Shown piece by piece: positions 8,268 to 14,576 of a stretch of DNA of 14,576 bases. The notes beneath the pieces are model-generated. The model was not told the DNA's origin. It ran no database searches and was given only the letters and a program-made list of their open reading frames with translations. Every line of letters begins with the position of its first letter. The stretch's first letter is position 1. The stretch is from Fragilaria radians (Eukaryota; Bacillariophyta; Fragilariophyceae; Fragilariales; Fragilariaceae). The position numbers and the translations under genes are program-made. The stretch is from assembly GCA_900642245.1 (NCBI GenBank), contig CAAAJI010000334.1, positions 1 to 14,576 on the forward strand. The letters run 5' to 3'.

Positions 8268-9158
8268 TTAGTTATCATCCTCTGCAGGGGAATAGATAGA
8301 ACGACTTGGAAAGTTAACAACATCTCGAAACCAAGGTTTGCTATACGTTAATACCAACATGATTCGATTATCCGAAGTTGTTCGATTGGCCCGTCCTCGA
8401 TGTAGGATCCGATAATCCATTAGGATGATATCCTTCACTTGAAGTGTGGGGAGGACAGGTGGTTTCCATGTACCTCGAGCCTTGGCTGCCAATAGGAATG
8501 GAACTAATTTGCGTGTGATGTAATGTGAGGAGGGACGGAATTCTGTCGGACCACGTTCGAGAGGTACATCATCCAGGGGTATAAAGACATTCAAACAATG
8601 ACATTCCAAATGCGTCGTAAGATCGATATGACCACCATCGGCATGCCATCCCTGATCCGATGCACCAGGAGTCGAAACGAGTAAGGATATATGACATAAA
8701 TTTAAATTTCGAATGCTGGAAGAGGAGGAAGACGACGATGATGATTCGTCTAATAGTTTATACAACAATGGTAATAGGGTAGATTCCATTGCTTCCAGAG
8801 ATGGTCGATGAGAACATTCTCGAATGGAAATTTCATATCGTCCTGGACTACGCATTACTACTTCTCGATATCCATGACGAACTCCAATACCTGATAAAGC
8901 ATATGGTTGTTGTTGGTGTTGTTTTTCTTGTTGTTTTTCTTGTTCTTGTTCTTCTTGTTCTTGTTCTTGTTCTTGTTCTTCTTGTCGTTGATGTAAGGTA
9001 TCCCATATATGTGTCATATGGTCTGAACTCCATTTGGACCATTCCTCCATCAAATTTGTCGTCCAAGGAACTTGTCGTAGACAAACGAAACCATTTTGAG
9101 AAAAGGAGGAACGGATTCTTTCCAAATCCTCCAGGGAGGTAAACTCCCAATCATTCAT
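8268..9158 (-). CDS. Phytanoyl-CoA dioxygenase (PhyH)-like oxygenase
   Basis: This 296-residue Fe(II)/2-oxoglutarate-dependent oxygenase has the PhyH-family jelly-roll layout. Iron ligands are visible: H172 and D174 in GWHADGGH, and distal H253 in DYRILHRGRANRT. R265 in DNRIMLVL is placed to bind the 2-oxoglutarate carboxylate. Also typical are NVFIPLDDVPLERGPTEFRPSSH (190-212) and a start that reads as the usual 'F..nGfv.l..v' strand (QNGFVCLRQV, 21-30). Substrate cannot be read from sequence; family members hydroxylate lipids, small metabolites and other molecules. Two low-complexity inserts interrupt the fold: a Gln/Glu tract (about 58-84) and ten serines (139-148), both coded by simple repeats. 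No signal peptide or C-terminal peroxisomal tripeptide is present (ends DDN), so cytosolic location is likely. The ATG at 9158 begins MNDWEF and lies 224 bp from the divergent phosphohexomutase ATG. Confidence 0.88.
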   Translation of the reverse strand: MNDWEFTSLEDLERIRSSFSQNGFVCLRQVPWTTNLMEEWSKWSSDHMTHIWDTLHQRQEEQEQEQEQEEQEQEKQQEKQHQQQPYALSGIGVRHGYREVVMRSPGRYEISIRECSHRPSLEAMESTLLPLLYKLLDESSSSSSSSSSIRNLNLCHISLLVSTPGASDQGWHADGGHIDLTTHLECHCLNVFIPLDDVPLERGPTEFRPSSHYITRKLVPFLLAAKARGTWKPPVLPTLQVKDIILMDYRILHRGRANRTTSDNRIMLVLTYSKPWFRDVVNFPSRSIYSPAEDDN

Positions 9159-9382
9159 GTGTATTTTTGTGTGAGAAACCTGACAACAACAACAACAGTG
9201 CAGTCCCTTTCCATCGTACTGTTACTCGTGACACTGGCATCCAGTTCAGTAATGCTTCTGCACAGTGCAGTAGTTTCACACACCATCTGTTGGTTGAATG
9301 GTTGTCACGGTTGCGAACTCCTTACTCCATCCTACTTTCAGAAGACACTTTATTATATTTATTTTGTTGGAAAACCAGAACC
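9159..9382. promoter_or_regulatory. Shared divergent upstream region
   Basis: The 224-bp spacer lies between the ATGs of the oxygenase (-) and phosphohexomutase (+). The phosphohexomutase frame is open back to 9167 but contains no ATG there, only TTG, so I treat this as 5' UTR and promoter. An AAC microsatellite (about 9182-9197) lies next to the oxygenase start. No defined promoter element is recognised. Confidence 0.45.
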
Positions 9383-11354
9383 ATGTTCCTTGGTTGGCTT
9401 CTTCTTGTTCCCATCTCACTTCCCATAACATCGGCATTTCATTTGTCCTCCCCCTCTTTACTTCGAACGTCTACAAACTTATTTTCATCATCATCATCAT
9501 CACCACTCAGTTCCTCGTCAACATCATTGTCGAAAAAGGATCAATTTATAATTAATGCATTTACTTCTTCGGATGCGGATGATGTCAATACACCACCTTC
9601 CTTGTCACGAATTTTACACAGTATTCGAGGTCTTGCCAATGGGAGTGATATTCGTGGAACCTTTGTAGATCATCCTCGTTGGGGAAGTATGACAAATGTT
9701 GCACATGCCATTCGTAGTCCGACACAACTTACACCCTTTGCTGCGTATTGTTTGGGATATGCCTTTGCTACGTGGGTTGTACAACAACAACAACAACAGA
9801 CATCATCCAATGACACGATACGAATTTGTTTAGGAAATGATCCTCGTCCACATGGAATACGATTGGCAGATGCTGTTGCAAGAGGATGTGCCTCTGTCAG
9901 TACGACGAATGTCAAGATTGAAGTTGTATACACGGGTATTGCGACAACACCAAGTATGATGGACTTTTGTTGTCGGACTCAACTTTGTGATGCAGCCATC
10001 ATGTTAACTGCATCTCATTTGCCTGTGGACCGGAATGGGATGAAATTCTTTTGTAAACAACAGGGAGGGCTCACCAAAGGAGATATTCAACATCTTATTA
10101 GTCTTGCTCAACAACACGCGGCTACATGGATAGCCACTGGAGTAGTCCCACCGTCGTCAGGAAAAGAAGGAGTCTTTTGTACGAAATATGTGAGTTTACC
10201 AACCTGCCCTTTTTGCAATCCTTTTCAGAAAAAACTAACCATTGTTTCCACAGGTTGATTATATGCCAATTTATGCTGCAAATCTAGCAGAAGCGATTCG
10301 ACGGGAGACATCTAACATCGAAAAGCCCTTGGAAGGCCTTAAAGTTGTCCTCCATGCTGGTCATGGATCTGGAAGCTTCTTCAATAATCTTTTAGAGTCA
10401 CTGGGAGCTGATGTTTCGGCATCTATTGGCGTGGATCATGATTCTACATTTCCATGTGGAGTACCAAATCCAGAATCGAATTGGATGGTTGATGCTACCA
10501 TCCGTGCGTGCCAAGAAACCAAGGCTGATTTGGGTATCATGCTTGATACTGATGCCGATCGTAGTGGTTTCATAGTTCCTGCCTCGGGAACCTACGAACC
10601 ACTCCATAGGAATCGACTCATTGCATTATTGGGAGTTATATTCCAACAAACATCACCGGCATGTACCTTCGTGACGGACTCTGTAACTAGTGAAGGCTTG
10701 GCTGATTTCCTTACCAATACCCTTGGATTGGTACATGTTCGATACTTGAAGGGATATGCCAATGTCATTGGAAAGGCCAAGGAAATTACAGAAAGCGGAA
10801 CAGCGATTGCTGAAGTAGCCATTGAAACATCCGGACATTGTGCCATGAGAGAAAATAATTATCTCGATGATGGAACTTACACTGCTGTCAAGGTGATTGG
10901 GTTGTTGGCAAAGGTTAAGAAACAGGGAGGGAATCTATTGGCGCTTATCTCTGAGATGAAGGAAATGTCCGAAACGCCAGAATTCCGATTGGAGGTAAAT
11001 GACGGTACACTCGAAACTACCGAACTTGTCTTTCGTGATATGATTCACGCTGTGGAAATGGCAATTCGTTTTCCACATTCTACGGATGCCATGTCATCAT
11101 TTTGGGAAATCGATACCGAGAATCTCGAAGGTCTTCGAATTCGAACACGTAATACCAAGGGTGGATTCTTTATGCTCCGTAAGTCACTTCATGATCCTAT
11201 CCTAAGTCTTCAAGTCGAAGGTGAATCAGTTCAACAAATTCAAAAGGAGATTATCCGTCCACTTTTGGAAATTTGGAACGATGCAAGGATTCGTGTACCT
11301 GGAGAATTGGACTTATCGTCATTGACGGTATATTCCAATCCACTTCAACCGTAG
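9383..11354 (+). CDS. Plastid-targeted phosphoglucomutase/phosphomannomutase family protein
   Basis: The predicted 635-residue protein comes from exons 9383-10189 and 10254-11354. It belongs to the alpha-D-phosphohexomutase superfamily, which moves phosphate between C1 and C6 of hexose phosphates. The N-terminus MFLGWLLLVPISLPITSAF then HLSSP is a signal peptide ending at a diatom 'ASAF'-type site, followed by a Ser-rich transit stretch, so plastid import is expected. Motifs in order: SDIRGTFVD (88-96); TASHLPVDRNGMKFF (209-223), with catalytic Ser211; metal loop DTDADRS (367-373); sugar-binding ETSGH (460-464) in place of 'GEMSGH'; phosphate-binding end RKSLHDP (578-584) in place of 'RxSxTEP'. 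These departures resemble a plant plastid subfamily with 'TASHLPYTRNG' (from memory, e.g. Arabidopsis At1g70820). The first ATG after a long TTG-only open stretch was chosen because it begins the signal peptide. A possible AATAAA lies at 11447-11452. Exact substrate is uncertain. Confidence 0.92.
10190..10253 (+). other. Intron, phase 0, 64 bp
   Basis: The donor is GTGAGT directly after the TAT (Tyr) codon, and the acceptor is TTCCACAG. A good branch-point-like ACTAAC lies at about 10234-10239. Removal joins TKY to VDYMPIYAANLAEAI in frame. The downstream frame differs from the upstream frame, so the intron must be spliced to make the full enzyme. Confidence 0.92.
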
Positions 11355-11593
11355 CAACACGTGAAACTATGGCATACTCCATGACAAGAAAAAATAATAA
11401 TAAGCAATAATAGGGATGGGCATTCAATTCACTCTTAATAGTCTTAAATAAACGAGTCCTAGCCATTTTTACCCAATACAAAACAATTGACGTATCCAAA
11501 ATGTAATTTACAGTTCATGAGAAAACATGTGACTTTTTGCTTCCCCCAGCATGAACAAGATCTGCCACAACTCTGAAGGGCAACTTTCATCAC
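11355..11593. terminator. Convergent 3' ends
   Basis: The 239-bp spacer between two facing stop codons should contain both 3' UTRs. AATAAA at 11447-11452 is a candidate polyadenylation signal for the plus-strand gene. I see no clear equivalent for the minus-strand gene. Confidence 0.35.
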
Positions 11594-12547
11594 TTATGCA
11601 ATGCCATTGACATGATCACCATTCACAGCAGCAGCTCCATTGACATGTGCACCATTCACTTTCTTGGCGGCGGAAGATTTCTTGCTCTTCAAACCAGATG
11701 CCGAGTGTACAAAGAAATTGAACACACGGTGTCGGAACGATGGCTTGTAGGGTTTGGCCTCGGGGAAGGGGGGTGACTTGCCAACTGCATACATATAGCC
11801 ATAGACACCACCCAATCCACCAGTATTACCCTGTCGACGATCAATTGTATAAAATCCATGTTGCTTCACCTTACCATACACATTGAAATCAATAAATTCA
11901 ATTTGCGGAGGAAATTGAATTTCCTTCCCCTTGGGAGACGTACCCAAAAATCGTCCAATCTGCGTCGCCCGAGAACGATTAAAGTACCATACACGACCAG
12001 GTTGAAGAGGATCGGCATAAAAACCATAAATATTCCCCACAGTCTCAAATGCCTTATCCAATCCAAATGCCGTCAGGGTCTGAAGGTAGGCATCTTTTCC
12101 CACAGGACCAAAGCCAGAACCACAAAATTCAAAATCATCTGCCAGACAGGCTCCATCATCGCCTAGACCAATCAATACTTCTGGACCATAAAAATGTGTG
12201 GCCATGGCAACGAGTTGATCCGGTGTGTAGGGAAAATCCCACAGGGAAATAGCCTTGGCTTCATCGACGAATGCACCAATCCTTTGTGGGTTACTACCAT
12301 TGGGAGCATCCTCGGGAACTTTCATCTTGGAAAAATCTGGAAGTCCAGTGGTAGGTCCCAAGTGACTAAAGTAATCACCGGTTGCTGATACTGTCTTGGG
12401 ACTTCGACTTGAAGAGAGAGAAGTAGTAAATGTCCTCCTTACCAAAGAATCCGATACTGATTGTGATTGAAAGGCATTTGTCGTAGGGGCAACAACAATT
12501 AGAATCAAATAAGTCAAATATCCGGTAGTCAACAACAATTTCATCAT
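11594..12547 (-). CDS. Plastid-targeted protein, possible NTF2/SnoaL-like domain
   Basis: The 317-residue protein starts MMKLLLTTGYLTYLILIVVAPTTNAF then QSQS: a signal peptide ending in an 'xNAF' plastid-import motif, followed by a Ser/Arg-rich transit peptide. The core (about 95-260) has a helix (PDQLVAMATHFYGPEVLI), DDGACLADDFEFCGSGFGPVGKDAYLQTL, YGFYADPLQPGRVWYFNRSRAT, then QFPPQIEFIDFNVYGKVKQHGFYTID and a Gly-rich NTGGLGGVYGYMYAVG. The alternation of a helix pair with strands around 'F.G...GkdaYl..l..f' recalls NTF2-like/SnoaL folds, but I cannot confirm family or substrate. The tail (about 283-317) is Lys-rich and repeats VNG four times (VNGAHVNG, VNGDHVNG). The ATG pair at 12547/12544 was preferred; an in-frame extension upstream starts only with TTG. 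It converges on the phosphohexomutase gene. Confidence 0.75.
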   Translation of the reverse strand: MMKLLLTTGYLTYLILIVVAPTTNAFQSQSVSDSLVRRTFTTSLSSSRSPKTVSATGDYFSHLGPTTGLPDFSKMKVPEDAPNGSNPQRIGAFVDEAKAISLWDFPYTPDQLVAMATHFYGPEVLIGLGDDGACLADDFEFCGSGFGPVGKDAYLQTLTAFGLDKAFETVGNIYGFYADPLQPGRVWYFNRSRATQIGRFLGTSPKGKEIQFPPQIEFIDFNVYGKVKQHGFYTIDRRQGNTGGLGGVYGYMYAVGKSPPFPEAKPYKPSFRHRVFNFFVHSASGLKSKKSSAAKKVNGAHVNGAAAVNGDHVNGIA

Positions 12548-13114
12548 GATGAATGTATCAATCAATTGATAGGAACGAAATTCCAATTTTTTGATAAAAG
12601 AAATATCTAGGCAGAGAGAGAGAGATGAGGGTCGGAGGGAAACGATAAGGAGAGAAAATATCCACAATCAGATCTCTCTATTAGTTGCTAAGCCTTCAAA
12701 CTTCGAACAAGAAACGTTTTCGTTTCCCTTTGTAGAGTGTGAGGATGATGACGAAAGGGAGGAACAATTCCTTGTTATTGTTCTATATATTTTCCTTGTG
12801 TAATCAATGACGTATTTCTACAAGTGGGAGAAGGGTCTACGTCACCACTTCTGACCCTTGGATCACTTTTTCACAGCCACAATAGATCTAAGTTCACGTA
12901 CGTCATTTACTTTTTTTTTCGTAACCTAACAACAACGTACAACACCTTCCCATTGTGTTGTTGTGACACACAATCGTTTTCCATATATTTTTTCAGTCTC
13001 ACTTCCATTTTCCTATTCATGTCACCGGGATCATACCAAAAATGATGATATGATTTATCATCCTATTCTGTGGCAGTTTTACAAAACAAGGAGGCACAGG
13101 CAATATTCAAAAAA
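12548..13114. other. Upstream region of the plastid gene, then spacer
   Basis: This 567-bp stretch has no recognisable gene. The part nearest 12548 must hold the promoter and 5' UTR of the minus-strand plastid protein and includes a short GA run (about 12613-12624). Further right are a poly-T run (about 12911-12919) and short A/T tracts. Open frames here have no family resemblance or believable start context. Confidence 0.4.
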
Positions 13115-13270
13115 AGTCACGCCAGGAATGGATCTAACTGTGAAAAAAAATCAATCTTCTTTTGTCAACACAGATATTGGTATCCGTGAAGATGCCCATC
13201 ACTCATTTGGGATATACCTTTCTTTGAGTTTAATGCACATTCATTCCTACACCCTTTGTTTCTGAAAAAT
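13115..13270 (+). repeat. 184-bp-spaced duplication, unit A
   Basis: This unit is matched by 13299-13455. Shared landmarks in order: AGTCACGCCA, ATAGATCTAAC or ATGGATCTAAC, CTTCTTTTGTCAA, ACAGATATTGGTAT, CCATCACTCATTTGG, ATATAC, and CTACAC. Differences are substitutions and short indels, so the duplication is old. No coding content is recognised. Confidence 0.85.
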
Positions 13271-13298
13271 CCATATCCATTGTGCCACATTCAATGAC

Positions 13299-13455
13299 AG
13301 TCACGCCATGAATAGATCTAACAAGTATCCTGTGAAACTGTTTCCTATCTTCTTTTGTCAATACAGATATTGGTATTAGTAATGTCCATCACTCATTTGG
13401 CATATACATTACGACTTCAGTGCAAATTGATTGCTACACTATTTGTTGCATAAAA
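13299..13455 (+). repeat. 184-bp-spaced duplication, unit B
   Basis: This is the second copy of the unit at 13115-13270, starting 184 bp later. The linker before it (about 13267-13290, CCATTGTGCCACATTC) recurs at about 13633-13649 as CCATTGTGCCGCATTC, so a third, partial copy may lie further right. Confidence 0.85.
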
Positions 13456-13879
13456 AGATAGTTAAATCATTCCCTTAATCATCTTAGAATACTATCCCTT
13501 TCAGTCATTCAATGATTGTTGAGCTGTTCAGTAAACTATGGATTCATTCATCTATCTTTCGTTTCCAAATGTCTTTCCTTTATATGACCGAAGAAATTTT
13601 TGCATCCCATTTTGGACAATTTTTCTCAAAAATCCATTGTGCCGCATTCCATGTCAAAATCTTATATTTTCTTTCCTTTTTCTTTCCACATCCTTCCCAC
13701 CGTGGGGCATTCTCATAAAAGGCTCTTCCTCCAATTTATTGTTCACAAAAAGTTGTTTCACCTTTGCACTTTGAAAGCATGTATCTGAATTAAAATTGAT
13801 ATTTATGACTACCGGGAAATGGATTAAAAACTGGTTTTTCATCTTTTTTTGTTTCCTCTTCAATGTCTTCCCTGTTACA
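13456..13879. other. Spacer with decayed repeat DNA
   Basis: There is no recognisable gene in this 424-bp stretch. It contains the short third occurrence of the CCATTGTGCC-CATTC string (about 13633-13649) and continues on its right into the copia integrase fossil. Several overlapping short open frames exist, but none has a family match or composition that stands out. Confidence 0.45.
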
Positions 13880-14300
13880 TTTGTTTTACAGGTTAGATAT
13901 AAAGCTTTTTTGTTGCCTCTGTTGTGGAATATCCCATAAGAAAACATAGGTATCCGGTATCATTTTATTTATTGTTTTAGTTGGAGGCCGCAACATTTCT
14001 TTTGACTCCCCTTTTCTCTCCATTTTTAATGCGTTGGCATATCACTAGTACACAACTTGAATGAGTATTTCCTTTCCTTTGAAATAGCCATGGATTCATC
14101 ATTTTACAGATCCATTCAAAATATCTCTAGTTGTACCCCACAGTGTTGCAAAGCTTCTTTCAAACTTCCTGTTTTGCTTGAAAGTCTTTGGTAAACTATA
14201 ATCCACCTGGACTTGAATTCCATGCTTCTTTAAGCTTCTTTCAATTCCCTGTTTTCTTCTGAGTTATTTATTTCAGGACTTCCTCAACTCGGATCTTCAT
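13880..14300 (-). pseudogene. Second copia integrase fossil
   Basis: Minus-strand translation gives KKHGIQVQVDYSLPKTFKQN, then RKFERSFATLWGTTRDILNG, later, after stops, DTGYLCFLMGY and TKKLYI. This follows the copia integrase order 'K..GI.fe.tap.TPQ.NG..ER.F.TL..R.RA.LN' and the following 'GK.CMFLGYA....YR..N' region. The QNG.VER loop has become QNRKFER, and in-frame stops are frequent, so it is inactive. It has the same orientation as the left-flank fragments, and the shared repeat block at 14375-14549 lies immediately upstream in its reading sense. Confidence 0.8.
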
Positions 14301-14374
14301 TCTTCCAATATTTTGTGTTGGAGCATTGTCTTTTCGCTCTCATTTGTAGATTGAAGATAGTAGACCTTTTCTAA

Positions 14375-14549
14375 GTTGTGAATCTAAGATCACAAAGTCA
14401 AAATGTTAAGTGTTGAATCTAACACAGAAGTTAAAGAGACTATGTGGTCAAGGAAACACGTTGCAATTGATTCACAAACGAACTAAGATAAGGTAAGGTT
14501 TTAGATCATAATTTACAATTTGTATATACTCGTAGAGAAGCTTAGAGCA
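14375..14549 (+). repeat. Dispersed direct repeat, right copy
   Basis: This is the counterpart of 351-526 in the same orientation. It directly adjoins the integrase fossil. Beyond 14549 the two copies part: here the sequence continues into the 18-bp inverted-repeat motif, while the left copy runs into unrelated AT-rich DNA. Confidence 0.75.
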
Positions 14550-14560
14550 CTGTGATCACA
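14543..14560 (-). repeat. 18-bp inverted repeat, right copy
   Basis: TAGAGCACTGTGATCACA is the exact reverse complement of 5-22. It overlaps the end of the dispersed direct repeat. Only 16 bases follow it in the window, so its outer context cannot be judged. Confidence 0.6.
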
Positions 14561-14576
14561 TTCAGGTTGATACCGC

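Noticed and set aside
9167..9382. In-frame open extension upstream of the phosphohexomutase ATG
   Set aside because: It begins only with TTG and contains no ATG. The ATG at 9383 starts a textbook signal peptide with an SAF cleavage motif, so the upstream part is treated as UTR.
12548..12667. In-frame extension upstream of the plastid NTF2-like protein
   Set aside because: The only initiators are non-ATG codons, and the extension would place the signal peptide internally.
12963..13265. 100-codon open frame on the plus strand
   Set aside because: It runs through the duplicated 184-bp unit, has no domain, and the second copy of the unit does not keep the frame open.
13654..13947. 97-codon open frame on the minus strand
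   Set aside because: It overlaps, in a different frame, the tail of the copia integrase fossil and looks like a chance opening in decayed DNA.
14317..14576. TGTTGGAGC string and GGTATCAAC (minus strand, 14566-14574) as LTR start and primer-binding site
   Set aside because: They resemble copia LTR and Met-tRNA primer motifs only loosely. No matching terminal CA or paired LTR was found, and the order relative to the integrase fossil does not fit.
1..14576. CRISPR arrays, tRNA or rRNA genes, prokaryotic operons
   Set aside because: I saw no regularly spaced short repeats, no tRNA cloverleaf elements or rRNA sequence, and gene structure is eukaryotic with introns and organelle presequences.

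Overview
The window reads as nuclear DNA of a photosynthetic stramenopile, most likely a diatom. The evidence is two predicted proteins that begin with a signal peptide ending in a diatom-type 'xSAF/xNAF' plastid-import motif, short GT-AG introns (64 and about 222 bp), AT-rich spacers, many trinucleotide runs both inside and outside genes, and fossil Ty1/copia retroelements. The species cannot be named from the sequence alone.

Layout. Positions 1-2420 are retroelement debris, all copia fragments on the minus strand and full of stops and frameshifts: an integrase piece (about 2250-2412), the end of a reverse transcriptase plus RNase H (about 1715-2095), and a separate reverse transcriptase 'MDVETAF' piece (about 1500-1625). 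A block at 351-526 reappears in the same orientation at 14375-14549. Positions 2827-12547 form a compact island of seven genes: a WDR46/Utp7 ribosome-biogenesis protein (-), a YbaK-type aminoacyl-tRNA deacylase (+), a two-helix acidic membrane protein (-), a small two-exon protein that looks mitochondrial (+), a phytanoyl-CoA-dioxygenase-like Fe(II)/2-oxoglutarate oxygenase (-), a two-exon plastid-targeted phosphohexomutase (+) and a plastid-targeted protein with a possible NTF2-like fold (-). Positions 12548-14576 are gene-free, with a 184-bp duplicated unit and a second decayed copia integrase on the minus strand.

The seven genes alternate strictly in strand, giving three divergent pairs with short shared upstream regions (214, 535 and 224 bp) and three convergent pairs with 139-239 bp between stop codons. 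Nothing suggests a single pathway: the genes cover rRNA processing, tRNA proofreading, 2-oxoglutarate-dependent oxidation, plastid sugar-phosphate metabolism and unknown functions. Any co-regulation would come from shared divergent promoters.

I did not find a convincing novel system. The most unusual features are the matching retroelement fossils that bracket the gene island (same orientation, shared 176-bp block, plus an 18-bp perfect inverted repeat at the window edges), the out-of-order retroelement pieces, the altered loops of the plastid phosphohexomutase, and two conserved-looking but unassigned proteins.
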